The notes: generated by a model from the letters alone, not told the origin. A stretch of DNA of 64,000 nucleotides from Pseudomonas triticifolii (GCF_014358015.1 NZ_JACONV010000017.1:32355-96354); one strand, 5' to 3'; positions 26,842-36,641 are shown, numbered from the stretch's first letter. Program-made: numbers and translations.

Positions 26842-27678
26842 TCAGACCAGCAAGGTCCACAGGGCAAACCCTGTGTACCAGACAATCGCCGCACGGATCA
26901 GCAGCTCCCAGAGCATGTCGAGACTGTTCACGCCTTCGCTGCCCAGCGCAGGCGCCGGTACGTCGCTGGCTGCGCAGCCGATGCGATTGATCAGTTGGGG
27001 CGCGCTGATGTTCCAGTTGAGCAACTCATGCAGCATCACCCGGCTGACTGCAACGAAATTGCCAACCAGAGCGAAGCTGACGGCCAGCAACCTGACCGGC
27101 ACCCAGTCGAAGGCATGACGCAGTTGCGCAGCGCGCTCGACCAGGGCCGGAGTCTTGCCGTGCTCGGCAGCCAGCGCCAGCAGGCGATACGCCAGCGCCG
27201 CAACCGGCCCCAGCAGGAAGTACCAGAAGATCACCGCAAAGAAACTCTGATAGGCCTGCCAGAGCATGTAGCCCTGAACGCCCTGCAACAGTTGCTGACT
27301 GTCATCGGCCAGGACGCCCATGTCCCGCTCGGCCACATGCACGGCTGCCTGTGAATCGGCACGTCGACAGGCATCGCGAAACGGACCGAGCGCTGCAAGC
27401 AGATCGCCTCTGCCCAGGCTGTAGATCAGCACCAGCAGGTGGATGGGCAGCGCCAGCCAGCCATACGCCACCGAACCGACGACCGTCAGCGCCAGTTGCA
27501 GCAGCACGACCGGCAGCAGAATCAGCAGCGCCAGGATCAGCCAGGGCCGCGACGCCGTTCGGGGACCGGCCTCAAGCTTGGCCAGCTCGCCCAACCAGGG
27601 GCCATCACGCTGCACACGTTGACGCAGCGCAGAGAACTTCTCCACCCAGACCGCCAGCAACAACACCAGAAAACTCAT
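26842..27678 (-). CDS. ampE: AmpE-like inner-membrane protein
   Basis: This 278-residue protein has four or so hydrophobic segments (near 1-12, 45-85, 140-165, 260-278) and the family sequences SFFAVIFWYFLLGPVAALAYRL and SRVMLHELLNW. AmpE is encoded with AmpD and has been proposed to modulate signalling for beta-lactamase induction; its exact activity is not settled. It lies 15 bp after ampD in the same direction. Its 3' end faces the TatD gene with a 2-bp gap. Confidence 0.92.
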   Translation of the reverse strand: MSFLVLLLAVWVEKFSALRQRVQRDGPWLGELAKLEAGPRTASRPWLILALLILLPVVLLQLALTVVGSVAYGWLALPIHLLVLIYSLGRGDLLAALGPFRDACRRADSQAAVHVAERDMGVLADDSQQLLQGVQGYMLWQAYQSFFAVIFWYFLLGPVAALAYRLLALAAEHGKTPALVERAAQLRHAFDWVPVRLLAVSFALVGNFVAVSRVMLHELLNWNISAPQLINRIGCAASDVPAPALGSEGVNSLDMLWELLIRAAIVWYTGFALWTLLV

Positions 27679-27693
27679 CGTTCGTCCCTCACA

Positions 27694-28242
27694 TCATTCC
27701 TGCAGCGCCGCGTGAAATCCTGCCCAGTCAAAACAAGGCCCCGGATCGGTCTTGCGCCCTGGCGCAATGTCACTGTGACCACAGATACGCTCAGCGGTAA
27801 TGCCCGGATACGCGGCACGCAACTGACGCGTCAAGTCGGCCAGTGCTGCGTATTGCGTATCGGTAAAAGGCTGATCATCAGTGCCTTCAAGCTCAATGCC
27901 GATGGAAAAGTCGTTGCAGCCTTCACGACCCTGAAAGCAGGAAACGCCTGCGTGCCACGCCCGATCCAGACAAGAGACGAACTGAATCACGTCGCCATCA
28001 CGTTCAATCAGAAAATGCGCCGAAACCGTCAGATGGGCAATGCCTTCGAAATAAGGATGCTCCGATGTGTCCAGCCGATTCTGAAACAGGGCGTGTACCT
28101 TGCCCGTCTTGAACTGGCCGGGCGGCAGGCTGATGTTGTGGATCACCAAGAGCGAGATCTCGCCGTCGGGTCGCGAATTGAAGTTGGGCGACGGGCAGTG
28201 CTGCGCGCCTGTGCACCAACCGCTTGCGCAATCGAGCCGCAT
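27694..28242 (-). CDS. ampD: 1,6-anhydro-N-acetylmuramyl-L-alanine amidase AmpD
   Basis: This 182-residue cytoplasmic zinc amidase recycles peptidoglycan by cleaving anhydromuropeptides, so keeping AmpR-controlled beta-lactamase repressed. Zinc ligands and the catalytic residue are visible in VIHNISLP, TVSAHFLI and GHSDIAPGRKTDPGP. The start at 28242 (MRLDCASGWC) is the family start; upstream in-frame codons to 28314 are not convincing. No signal peptide is present, as expected for AmpD rather than AmiD. Confidence 0.95.
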   Translation of the reverse strand: MRLDCASGWCTGAQHCPSPNFNSRPDGEISLLVIHNISLPPGQFKTGKVHALFQNRLDTSEHPYFEGIAHLTVSAHFLIERDGDVIQFVSCLDRAWHAGVSCFQGREGCNDFSIGIELEGTDDQPFTDTQYAALADLTRQLRAAYPGITAERICGHSDIAPGRKTDPGPCFDWAGFHAALQE

Positions 28243-28404
28243 GAAAGCTCCTTGAGCGGACAACTGGATAGCGCTCAGTATGCCCGCGATGGAAAACGAT
28301 GTGGGGGTTGTCACCCTGCCGGTGTTGTACGAAATGACTTAAAGACGTGCAGCACCTGCCCCACACGCCGTCGCAGCCCAGAGCAGACGACAGCGCCAGG
28401 GGCG

Positions 28405-30660
28405 TCAGGCGCCTTTCTTGAGCTTGCGCAATTGACTGACCACCGACTCCAGCGCACGGTCGAACAGCAGGGCATCGTCGAGAATCCGCACCGCACCGCG
28501 GCGAAACTCGACGGCCAGCCCTATCCGGGTCTTTTCCAGCACCTTCATGCCGGTGCGGTTGACGAAAATGTAGCGCCCGCCGGGCTCGACGATAGCGGTC
28601 AGCTTGCAGCGCAGCTTGTGCTCTTCGTCTTCCTGAATTTCGACCCAGCAGCCAACCCGCAACGTATCCACCATCTGCAAACCGGCGTCATTCTCCGGCA
28701 GTTGCACGGGCATCTCTTGAAGCAGGGCTTCTTCGGGTGCAATCAGGACAATTTCTTCCATGACTTGCATCATGGGCGGGCCCTCGAACGCTGTGACGGA
28801 CGCCGGCATGCCTGCCGCAGCCTCATCACCAGATACCTCGTGCAGCCGGGACAGATGCTGGAACGCCTGGACATGCAGCGACTCGAGCTGGCTGAAAAAC
28901 TCGCTGGTGGCAAAAGGGTCGAACGCCGCGCTGGTCAGGCCATCGCGCAGCGCCTTGAGCAGACCGGGAACCAGATCCAGCAGTCGCTGACACGCTTGCG
29001 GATCGTTGTGCAGTTCAACACTCCAGATCAGCTCGTCCATGGTTACCAGCCCCGCCTGCCACTCGCTGGAGCCATCACCGTGCTTGAGGCAGGTCAGCAA
29101 CAGGACCTTGCTCCAGGCTTCTTGCAACAGGCGCACAACGGCCTCGGGCAGTGTCTTGCCCAGCAGACGTCGATTGAGTTCCTGCTGCACACGCTGACGC
29201 GCCAGTTCGGCGCGGGCACGCCCTTCTTCGGCGTCGCGGGTACGTTGCTCAAGCAGTTCGCTGCGCCGACGCTCATCGCTGGTGAACGCCAGAAAATCGG
29301 CCAGCAACTCGGAAAAAATCACCGGGTCGTCGACAAAATCGTTAAGCAGCCGCTGCACGATCTGCTCGACACGCATGTAGAGCGAGTCGCGCTGATAATC
29401 ATCACGCCCACCCCAGCCGAGCGCTGCTGTGGCGATTTCATTGAGCAGACGACGGGCAGGATGACTGCCACGGCTGAAGAAACTTTTATCGAGCACCGCC
29501 ACTTTGAGCATCGGAATCTGCAGACGCCCGATCAGGGCAAGCAGAGAAGGCGGCAGGTTGCGGTCATCGAGGATGAATTCGAACAACATCGCAATCAGGT
29601 TGATGACATCTTCATCACCCGCACCCACACCACGGGACTTGCCGCTCCTGACGCTGACACGCGTGAGCAATTGCTCAAGCTGATCACGCAGGTCGAAGTC
29701 GTCAGAGGCCTGCTGTGCTGGCACGTACTGCTGCAAGTGCGAAAGCAGACGCAGCAGGTCCTTGCTGGAGATGGGGCGTACTTCGGTGTTGGGTTCGTGG
29801 CGTGGTGTCAGATTGCCCCTGACCTGCAGTAACAGCTCCTGCAACGCCGAAAACACTTCTTGCACGCCTTTATCGAGCTTATCGGCTGCCTCGGCCAACG
29901 CAGGGGCGGACAACTCCGAACTACGAACGCGCGGCGTCGGATGGTCAGACGCACGACGCGCAGGCAAGGCCTTCATGTCCGGCAGGATACCGGTGGCGAT
30001 CAACAGCTGATTCGCTTCACCATAAAGATGGTCGGCGTTGCTCAGCACGTAGCGTTCGAAGAGCTTGAGAATGATCAGCTTGACCTTGATCTCGACACCC
30101 AGACTGCGTGCGGCTTCGAGAAAAAGCCTGCACAGAATCGCCGGCCCCATGGGATTGGTCTCATCCGTCACAGGCTGTGGCAGCAATGCGTTGAGGCGCA
30201 AAGTGAAGTGGCCCAGCGCAAGGCCGTCGCGGCTCATGACTTTAGTGACCATCGCATCGACGGCAACGGTCTTTTCGAGCTCGTCATTCGGCACCAGCGC
30301 AAGCTTGTCGAACGATACGGACGCAGACAGCACGGGCTCGCTCACTCGATACTGGCCAAGCGCCAGAAAGGATTCATAGAACTTGTCGAGAAAGCCGCGC
30401 TCTATGCTTTTACGCTTGAGGCGCAAGTCCCGCATCGCTTCAAAGAAAAGGTTTTGCTCGCTGTTGCTGCTGGCGCGGTCAGCCATCTCGAACAGGGTAT
30501 CGTCGGCGTTGTCGAAAAGCGCTTGCAATGCGTCCTTGAGATGCTGTGCAGCCTTGTCACGCACTTGCAGTAAAACCACGGGCAAGCGGGACAGGGGCGC
30601 ACTGCCTCCTGGAACGGAGGATATCTTGCTTAACGGCACTACATTTTCGTCGTTCGGCAT
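28405..30660 (-). CDS. DUF1631 family protein
   Basis: A large cytoplasmic protein of 751 residues from ATG 30660 (MPNDENVVPLSKI), preceded by AGGGGG. It has no membrane segments. It is helix-rich, with a likely coiled coil near SERRRSELLEQRTRDAEEGRARAELARQRVQQELNRR split over the middle third. The C-terminal part (VDTLRVGCWVEIQEDEEHKLRCKL and IFVNRTGMKVLEK) resembles the PilZ-like region of DUF1631 proteins. Function is unknown; a link to c-di-GMP is only suggested by that C-terminal fold. It is 162 bp upstream of ampD in the same direction. Confidence 0.85.
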   Translation of the reverse strand: MPNDENVVPLSKISSVPGGSAPLSRLPVVLLQVRDKAAQHLKDALQALFDNADDTLFEMADRASSNSEQNLFFEAMRDLRLKRKSIERGFLDKFYESFLALGQYRVSEPVLSASVSFDKLALVPNDELEKTVAVDAMVTKVMSRDGLALGHFTLRLNALLPQPVTDETNPMGPAILCRLFLEAARSLGVEIKVKLIILKLFERYVLSNADHLYGEANQLLIATGILPDMKALPARRASDHPTPRVRSSELSAPALAEAADKLDKGVQEVFSALQELLLQVRGNLTPRHEPNTEVRPISSKDLLRLLSHLQQYVPAQQASDDFDLRDQLEQLLTRVSVRSGKSRGVGAGDEDVINLIAMLFEFILDDRNLPPSLLALIGRLQIPMLKVAVLDKSFFSRGSHPARRLLNEIATAALGWGGRDDYQRDSLYMRVEQIVQRLLNDFVDDPVIFSELLADFLAFTSDERRRSELLEQRTRDAEEGRARAELARQRVQQELNRRLLGKTLPEAVVRLLQEAWSKVLLLTCLKHGDGSSEWQAGLVTMDELIWSVELHNDPQACQRLLDLVPGLLKALRDGLTSAAFDPFATSEFFSQLESLHVQAFQHLSRLHEVSGDEAAAGMPASVTAFEGPPMMQVMEEIVLIAPEEALLQEMPVQLPENDAGLQMVDTLRVGCWVEIQEDEEHKLRCKLTAIVEPGGRYIFVNRTGMKVLEKTRIGLAVEFRRGAVRILDDALLFDRALESVVSQLRKLKKGA

Positions 30661-31003
30661 TACACCCCCTGACAGGAACTTCCTGAGCGCATCACAACGC
30701 GGCCTGCAGCCTGCGTCGCTCAACGATCCCCTTGGCTGGCGCCACGTCAAACCTATGACGTCAAATACAAGTCGGATTATCTTTCAAAACTTGTCATCGA
30801 CGCCAGCTAAGTCTTTTCGTCCCCGCAAACGAGGGCGGCACTGCCTCTATGCGGGGATAGACCGCGTCATTTGCGTTACATCGCAAAGCTTTTTGATAAA
30901 CCGACCAACAGCATGTCTTGAATGCAGGACAAGGCAGCCCGCGCGGGTGGGTTGAACGGGAGCGGTGCCTTATACTCGGACGACTTTGTGAGTGGAGCCT
31001 GCT
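30661..31003. other. Divergent intergenic region before nadC
   Basis: About 340 bases between divergent genes, presumably holding both promoters. Small open frames here lack ribosome sites and read as shadow frames. TATACT at about 30972 could be the nadC -10 box. Nothing else stands out. Confidence 0.4.
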
Positions 31004-31852
31004 ATGCCGAATTTACGCCTTGCCGCCCTGACCGCCGAAATTGAAGCCAATGTGCGCCGCGCGTTGCTTGAAGACGTCGGCAGTGGCGACATCACCGCCC
31101 AATTGATTCCTGCAGAGCGACTGGCCAAAGCCACGATTATCTCGCGCGACGCTGCAGTGATCGCAGGCACCGCCTGGGTCGACGCCGTCTTTCGTCAGCT
31201 GGATCCTCGGGTCGCCGTGCATTGGCAGGTGAGCGACGGTGACCGAGTCAGCCCCAATCAGGCGCTGTTTCATCTGGAAGGTCCTGCCAGGTCGCTGTTG
31301 ACCGGCGAACGCAGTGCGCTCAACTTCCTGCAGATGCTCTCAGGCGTGGCCACCCGCGCGCAGTACTTTGCGGACATGGTCGCTGGCACTCAGGTAAAAC
31401 TGCTCGACACCCGCAAGACGTTGCCGGGCCTGCGCCTGGCGCAGAAATACGCAGTCACGTGCGGCGGCTGTCATAACCATCGCATCGGCTTGCATGACGC
31501 GTTCCTGATCAAGGAAAACCACATCGCCGCCTGTGGCGGTATCGCCGAGTCCATCGACGCGGCCCACAAGATCGCCCCCGGCAAGCCGGTGGAAGTCGAA
31601 GTGGAGAGCCTTGATGAACTCAGGCAGGCGCTGGACGCCGGAGCAGACATCATCATGCTCGACGAACTGAGCCTGGACGACATGCGCGAAGCCGTGCGCC
31701 TGACCGCAGGCCGGGCCAAACTTGAGGCCAGTGGCGGGATCAACGATGACACCCTGCGGGTGATCGCTGAAACCGGCGTGGATTACATTTCCATTGGCGC
31801 AATGACCAAGGACGTGAAGGCTGTGGACCTGTCCATGCGCCTGAGCATCTGA
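31004..31852 (+). CDS. nadC: Nicotinate-nucleotide pyrophosphorylase (carboxylating)
   Basis: This 282-residue enzyme makes nicotinate mononucleotide from quinolinate and PRPP in NAD synthesis. LLDTRKTLPGLRLAQKYAVTCGGC with the catalytic Arg/Lys, HRIGLHDAFLIKENHI, and the C-terminal phosphate-binding EASGGINDDTLR are present. ATG 31004 gives the standard N-terminus; an earlier ATG at 30992 is possible. In P. aeruginosa nadC lies directly by tRNA-Thr and pilA. Here about 26.5 kb of other DNA separates them. Confidence 0.96.
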   Translation: MPNLRLAALTAEIEANVRRALLEDVGSGDITAQLIPAERLAKATIISRDAAVIAGTAWVDAVFRQLDPRVAVHWQVSDGDRVSPNQALFHLEGPARSLLTGERSALNFLQMLSGVATRAQYFADMVAGTQVKLLDTRKTLPGLRLAQKYAVTCGGCHNHRIGLHDAFLIKENHIAACGGIAESIDAAHKIAPGKPVEVEVESLDELRQALDAGADIIMLDELSLDDMREAVRLTAGRAKLEASGGINDDTLRVIAETGVDYISIGAMTKDVKAVDLSMRLSI

Positions 31853-31902
31853 TCCGCTTGTAGTTGAGCGCTGTCATCGAATCCAAATCGGGAGCAGAGG
31901 AC

Positions 31903-32994
31903 GTGGAAGACTGGTTTGTAATGAATGCGGGCAGGCAACTGGGCCCGATGGACTCGGCCGCAGCACGCCTGATCGCCCGCGAGTCACCCGGGGCATGGTG
32001 CTGGAAACAAGGCATGCCGGACTGGAAACCGATCTATCAGGTCGCAGAAGTGCGAGCCGTGAAGAAAGACGGCGTCACGCCTTTTCCAGACCCGACGCCA
32101 GACATGATCCAGCCCCGACCGTCAGCCCTGCCCGCTCAGGCGGCCCCGGTGACCGCTCCTCCTGCACCCGCCTCCAGCACCGCGCCAATCAAGCGCCCAT
32201 CGTTCACGCCCGACCCGAACGCGTCGGGCGGTTACGGTTCGTCACAGAGCACCGATGGCGTGGACTTCAAACTGTATGGCACGGAAACCCAGTTCATCGA
32301 ACTGGAACTGGATCGCGGCGAAAGCGCCGTCGCCGAAGCAGGAGCGCTGATGTACAAAACCTGTGACGTGCAGATGGAAACCATCTTCGGTGACGGCAGC
32401 AATCAATCATCGGGACTGCTGGGCTCGCTGTTCGGCGCAGGTAAACGCATGCTGACCGGCGAAAGCCTGTTCACCACCGTTTTCTCGCAGCAAGGCTCGG
32501 GCAAAGGACGCGTGGCCTTTGCCGCGCCCTACCCCGGCACCATTCTGCCACTCAACCTGCGCGATTTTGGCGGCAAGCTGATCTGCCAGAAAGACAGCTT
32601 CCTGGCAGGTGCCAAAGGCGTGTCCATCGGCATTCAGTTCCAGAAAAAAATTCTCACCGGCCTGTTTGGCGGCGAAGGCTTTGTGCTGCAGAAACTCGAA
32701 GGCGACGGCTGGGTGTTCGTGCACATGGGCGGTACCGTGCGCAAAATCGAGCTGGCCGCGGGTGAAGGGCTCGATGTGGACACCGGTTGCCTTGCCGCCA
32801 TGACGCAGACGGTCGATTACGACATTCGCCTGGTCGGCGGCGGTATCAAATCCATGCTGTTTGGTGGCGAAGGCATGGTATTCGCCAGACTCACCGGTCC
32901 CGGTACCGTGTGGCTGCAAAGCCTGCCATTCTCGCGCCTGGCCGGACGCATGCTGGCTGCCGGACCCGCTGGTGTGGGCAGAAGCGAACGATAA
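31903..32994 (+). CDS. GYF_2 plus TIGR00266/AIM24-type protein
   Basis: A 363-residue protein from GTG 31903. The N-terminal WFVMNAGRQLGPMD...WCWKQGMPDWKPI (residues 3-50) is a GYF_2 (DUF4339) domain, a short beta-fold thought to bind peptides. A proline/alanine linker (about 65-110) follows, then a TIGR00266/AIM24-type beta-barrel rich in glycine (ELELDRGESAVAEAGALMYK, GEGFVLQKLEGDGWVFVHMGG). The family is frequently linked with Ter genes; its biochemical role is unknown. It is 53 bp upstream of the TerF-like gene and probably cotranscribed. A TTG at 31864 is an alternative start. Confidence 0.85.
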   Translation: MEDWFVMNAGRQLGPMDSAAARLIARESPGAWCWKQGMPDWKPIYQVAEVRAVKKDGVTPFPDPTPDMIQPRPSALPAQAAPVTAPPAPASSTAPIKRPSFTPDPNASGGYGSSQSTDGVDFKLYGTETQFIELELDRGESAVAEAGALMYKTCDVQMETIFGDGSNQSSGLLGSLFGAGKRMLTGESLFTTVFSQQGSGKGRVAFAAPYPGTILPLNLRDFGGKLICQKDSFLAGAKGVSIGIQFQKKILTGLFGGEGFVLQKLEGDGWVFVHMGGTVRKIELAAGEGLDVDTGCLAAMTQTVDYDIRLVGGGIKSMLFGGEGMVFARLTGPGTVWLQSLPFSRLAGRMLAAGPAGVGRSER

Positions 32995-33047
32995 CGCCGA
33001 ATACGCCATCGAGGGCGCATGGGCGTCCTCATTGCCAAGGAAGAAAC

Positions 33048-34289
33048 ATGCTTATCTCTCAGGGTCAACGCATCCCTCTTTCCACCCTCATTCAAGGCTC
33101 CGATCTCACCCTGTCCATCGAGATCAAGAGCGGCCACGTCATCGACTACGTCTGCTTTGGTGTTGATGCCAACGGTAAGCTTTCCGATGATCGCTACATG
33201 GTCTTCTTCAATCAGCCTGCCAGTCCGTGCAACAGCGTCAAACAGGTCAACGGCGGTGACTTCCAGCTCGCGCTTTCCGGCCTGCCCGCCTCCATCGACC
33301 GCCTGGTGTTCACCGCCTCGATTGACGGTACTGGCGCCATGAGCGACATCCAGGCCAGCCATTTCAGCATCAAGCAAAACAGCGTCGAGGTCGCACGCTG
33401 CGAATTCTCCGGTGCGACCTTCGCGGCCGAGAAAGCAATCATGGTCGCGGACGTCTATCGCAAGAACGGCGAGTGGCGACTTGCCTCGAACCTGCAGGGC
33501 TACAACGCAGGCCTAGATGCGCTGGTGGTGCATTTTGGTGGCGAGGTTGCTGAGGCTCCCGCGCCTGCACCCGTTGCACCCGCGAAAATCTCCCTGGAAA
33601 AGAAGATCGCCGCTGCGGCACCTCAACTGGTGAGCCTTGCCAAGAAAGCGCAGGTCAGCCTGGAAAAAGCCAACCTGACCGACACCAGGGCGCGGGTCGG
33701 CCTGGTGCTGGATGCATCGGGCTCCATGAACCCTCAATACACCCGTGGACACGTACAGGAAGTGGTGGATCGGCTGATTCCCCTTGCCGTGCACTTCGAT
33801 GACGACGGCGCGCTGGACTGCTGGGCGTTCGGTGCCAAGCCCCAGCAACTGTCGGCCGTCACGCTTGCCAACTTCAAGGACTTCATCAAGACCGATCACG
33901 GTGGATGGAAGGACTGGGAGCTGGGCGCTCGCGTCAACGATGAGCCCAAGGCGATGCGCAAGGTCATCGACTACTACAAGCAGTCGGGTGACAGGACACC
34001 GATTTATATTCTGTTCATCAGTGACGGTGGCGTGCATCAGGATCGCGAGATCAGCAAACTGATGGTCGAAGCCGCCAGACTGCCGATCTTCTGGCAGTTC
34101 GTGGGCCTTGGAGGACGCGGTTACGGGATTCTGGAAAAGCTGGACGACATGGACGGTCGAGTGGTCGACAACTGCAACTTCTTCGCCCTGGACCGACTGG
34201 ACGAAGTGCCGGAAGAAAAGCTGTATGACTTGCTGATGGAAGAATTCCCGGACTGGCTCAAGGCAGCCAAGGGCGCGGGGATTCTGTAA
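33048..34289 (+). CDS. terF: TerF-like protein (TerD domain plus von Willebrand A domain)
   Basis: A 413-residue protein from ATG 33048, with AAGGA 6 bp upstream. Residues 1-165 form a TerD-like beta-sandwich (LISQGQRIPLSTL, YMVFFNQPASPCNSV, ADVYRKNGEWRLAS) that lacks the acidic NRTGAGDGDDE calcium loop of the other TerD copies. A Pro/Ala-rich linker leads to a VWA domain with the MIDAS motif DASGSMN (near 223) and FISDGGVH. VWA domains bind divalent metal and often scaffold complexes. It converges with terE across a shared terminator. Confidence 0.9.
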   Translation: MLISQGQRIPLSTLIQGSDLTLSIEIKSGHVIDYVCFGVDANGKLSDDRYMVFFNQPASPCNSVKQVNGGDFQLALSGLPASIDRLVFTASIDGTGAMSDIQASHFSIKQNSVEVARCEFSGATFAAEKAIMVADVYRKNGEWRLASNLQGYNAGLDALVVHFGGEVAEAPAPAPVAPAKISLEKKIAAAAPQLVSLAKKAQVSLEKANLTDTRARVGLVLDASGSMNPQYTRGHVQEVVDRLIPLAVHFDDDGALDCWAFGAKPQQLSAVTLANFKDFIKTDHGGWKDWELGARVNDEPKAMRKVIDYYKQSGDRTPIYILFISDGGVHQDREISKLMVEAARLPIFWQFVGLGGRGYGILEKLDDMDGRVVDNCNFFALDRLDEVPEEKLYDLLMEEFPDWLKAAKGAGIL

Positions 34290-34310
34290 CGCCTGATAGA
34301 ACGCCAATAA

Positions 34311-34340
34311 AAAACCCCCGCCATCACTGGCGGGGGTTTT
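34311..34340. terminator. Bidirectional terminator between terF-like and terE
   Basis: AAAACCCCCGCC (34311-34322) pairs perfectly with GGCGGGGGTTTT (34329-34340) around a 6-nt loop. A/T runs on both sides make it a rho-independent terminator for both converging transcripts. Confidence 0.9.
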
Positions 34341-34361
34341 TATTGAGCGCAAGGTTCGGGT

Positions 34362-34940
34362 TTAGCCGATCGACACGCCATGAGCTTCTGCCAGTGGCTT
34401 GAGGCCACCTGCAAAGCCCTGGCCGATGGCCTTGAACTTGAACTCGTCGCCGTTGCGGTACAGCTCGCCGAAGATCATCGCGGTTTCGGTCGATGCGTCT
34501 TCCGACAGGTCATAACGTGCGATTTCCTTGCCGTCAGCCTTGTTCACAACACGGATGTACGCGTTGGAAACCTGACCGAAGCTTTGCTTACGCTCATCAG
34601 CCGAGTGGATGGTCACCGCGAACACCAGTTTTTTGACCGCAGCAGCCAGGCCTGTCAGCTTGACCACGGCAGACTCGTCGTCGCCATCGCCTGCGCCGGA
34701 GCGGTTGTCGCCCAGGTGCTCGACCGAGCCATCAGTCGATTTTTTGTTGTTGTAGAAAATGAAGCTGTTGTCGTCCAGGACCTTGCCGTTCTCGCCGACG
34801 ATGAAGATCGACGCGTCCAGGTCAAACTCGGTGCCGTCAGTGACACGCGGATCCCAACCCAGACCTACAGTGATTTCTGTCAGGCCAGGAGCCTCTTTGG
34901 ACAGGGAAACGTTGCCGCCTTTACTCAGACTTACCGCCAT
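34362..34940 (-). CDS. terE: TerD-family calcium-binding protein, TerE position
   Basis: A 192-residue single-domain TerD protein (LSKGGNVSLSKEAPGLTEITVGLGWDPR). The acidic loop GDNRSGAGDGDDES matches the calcium-binding motif of the family, and FDLDASIF supplies another ligand region. TerD proteins are soluble, bind calcium, and are thought to assemble at the membrane with TerC. It is the last gene of the long leftward ter operon, 37 bp after terD, and follows the classical Z-A-B-C-D-E order. Confidence 0.93.
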   Translation of the reverse strand: MAVSLSKGGNVSLSKEAPGLTEITVGLGWDPRVTDGTEFDLDASIFIVGENGKVLDDNSFIFYNNKKSTDGSVEHLGDNRSGAGDGDDESAVVKLTGLAAAVKKLVFAVTIHSADERKQSFGQVSNAYIRVVNKADGKEIARYDLSEDASTETAMIFGELYRNGDEFKFKAIGQGFAGGLKPLAEAHGVSIG

Positions 34941-34977
34941 TTTCTTGATCCTTTTCTAGAAAGTAGTTGAGCGCGAA

Positions 34978-35553
34978 TCAGAAGTTCATGCCGTAGGAAT
35001 TGGCAACGGCCTTCAGACCGCCTGCATAACCCTGACCGACCGCACGGAATTTCCATTCGCCAGCATTGCGATACAGCTCGGCGAAGACCATCGCTGTCTC
35101 GGTCGATGCATCTTCGGCCAGATCGTAGCGAACGATCTCGGAGGACGACTTCTCGTTCAACACACGAATGAACGAACCGCCCACCTGACCAAAGTTCTGC
35201 TTGCGGCTGTCGGCATCGTGAATGGTCACGACGAAAACAATTTTATCGACATCGGCAGGGACACGGGTCAGATCGACCTTGACCACTTCGTCATCGCCGT
35301 CGCCAGCGCCGGTGCGGTTGTCACCGGCGTGCTCGACAGAGCCATCGGCACTCTTGAGCTGGTTGTAGAAAATGAAGTCAGCTTCACTGCGGACCTTGCC
35401 ATTGGCGCCCAGCAGGAATGCGCTGGCGTCCAGGTCAAATTCCTGGCCGTCAGTGGCTCGCGGATCCCAGCCCAGACCGATGAGAACATTGGTCAGGGTC
35501 GGGTCGGTTTTCGACAGCGAAAGGTTGCCACCTTTTTGCAGAGTCAAAGCCAT
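34978..35553 (-). CDS. terD: TerD-family calcium-binding protein
   Basis: A 191-residue TerD protein closely similar to the next gene downstream (terE). The calcium loop reads GDNRTGAGDGDDEV and the C-terminal signature is TAMVFAELYRNAGEWKFRAVGQGYAGGL. It is required with TerB, TerC and TerE for tellurite resistance in plasmid systems; a natural role in phage or envelope stress has been proposed. It lies 27 bp after terC. terD and terE look like a tandem duplication. Confidence 0.94.
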   Translation of the reverse strand: MALTLQKGGNLSLSKTDPTLTNVLIGLGWDPRATDGQEFDLDASAFLLGANGKVRSEADFIFYNQLKSADGSVEHAGDNRTGAGDGDDEVVKVDLTRVPADVDKIVFVVTIHDADSRKQNFGQVGGSFIRVLNEKSSSEIVRYDLAEDASTETAMVFAELYRNAGEWKFRAVGQGYAGGLKAVANSYGMNF

Positions 35554-35580
35554 GATTCGGTTATCTCCTATATCCAGTGT

Positions 35581-36615
35581 TTACGCTTTTTCTTCAGATG
35601 GCTCTTCTTTACCCGGGAAGAGCAGGCTGGCGACGATGCCGATTACCAGAACGACCACTACAACCAGAAGACTGGCGTTGGCGCTGATCTCGTAACCGTG
35701 ATGGAAAATGTGGTTGGTCGCATTCAGGCCCAGCTTGAGGGCGATGAAGAACAGCAGTGCGATAACCGCTTTTTCCAGGTGCACCAGGTAACGCTTGAGA
35801 GCTTCAAGAACGAAGTACAGGGTACGCAGGCCCAGAATCGCGAACAGCATCGCCGAGAACACGATCAGCGGCTCACGGCTGACCGCGATGATCGCGGGTA
35901 CGGAGTCGAACGCGAACAGTACGTCGGAGATTTCAGCCACGACCAGACACAGGAACAGCGGCGTTGCGAACAACGCACCTTTGGCCGCCAGGGTAATACC
36001 GGCGTTCTCAGGCTTCTTCACTTCTTCTTCCAGCACCGAGCGGCGAACGAAGAAGTTGCTGCCGTGCAGTTTTGGCCATACCGGGAACAGCTTCTTGGCG
36101 AAGCGATAGGCCATGTGCTGGGAGTAGTCGATTTCTTCGTCATCGTCATCACCAGCCCTGAGCATCATGATGGCAGTCCAGGCAACGATGATCGCGAACA
36201 CCACTTCGACCCACGGGCCCAGAGCCAGCAGGCCGGTACCAATGGCGACGAAGATGCCGCGGAAAACGATGGCACCGATGATGCCCCAGTACAGAACACG
36301 GTGGCGCAGGCCGTCCGGGATCTTGAACCAGGTGAACAACGCCATGAACACAAACAGGTTGTCGACGCTCAACACTTTTTCCAGCGCATAACCGGTAACG
36401 AACAGCGTGGCAACTTCAGAACCGTGCTGAACGTAGAGGAAACCGGCAAACGCCAACGAAATGGCAACCCAGAAAATCGACCAGGCGGATGCCTGAGCGA
36501 GCGTAATAGGCTTGTTTCCCCGGTGGGAAAACATGTCGATGGCCATGGCCGTAATGGCCAGGCCGATGAATACGGCCATGGTAAGTGGAGGGAAGCCTAG
36601 AGAGGTGCTTTCCAT
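35581..36615 (-). CDS. terC: TerC integral membrane protein
   Basis: A 344-residue polytopic protein with about nine helices. Conserved charged residues lie within membrane segments: SVDNLFVFMALF, DSVPAIIAVSREPLIVF and the RHRVLYWGI loop are TerC-family hallmarks, probably for metal ion transport or sensing. A negatively charged loop (RAGDDDDEEIDYSQH, about residue 155) faces the cytoplasm or periplasm. Length equals that of plasmid TerC. It lies between terB and terD. Confidence 0.94.
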   Translation of the reverse strand: MESTSLGFPPLTMAVFIGLAITAMAIDMFSHRGNKPITLAQASAWSIFWVAISLAFAGFLYVQHGSEVATLFVTGYALEKVLSVDNLFVFMALFTWFKIPDGLRHRVLYWGIIGAIVFRGIFVAIGTGLLALGPWVEVVFAIIVAWTAIMMLRAGDDDDEEIDYSQHMAYRFAKKLFPVWPKLHGSNFFVRRSVLEEEVKKPENAGITLAAKGALFATPLFLCLVVAEISDVLFAFDSVPAIIAVSREPLIVFSAMLFAILGLRTLYFVLEALKRYLVHLEKAVIALLFFIALKLGLNATNHIFHHGYEISANASLLVVVVVLVIGIVASLLFPGKEEPSEEKA

Positions 36616-36641
36616 TTAACTGCGTTCCTTAGGGTGAAAAA

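Noticed and set aside
27439..29832. A 797-codon open frame on the plus strand across ampE, ampD and the DUF1631 gene
   Set aside because: It is antisense to three recognised genes, spans their boundaries, and its translation is rich in Gln/His/Arg without any domain. GC-rich codon bias opens such frames.
35218..36600. A 460-codon frame antisense to terD and terC
   Set aside because: Crosses two real genes and reads as Gln/Glu/His-rich noise.
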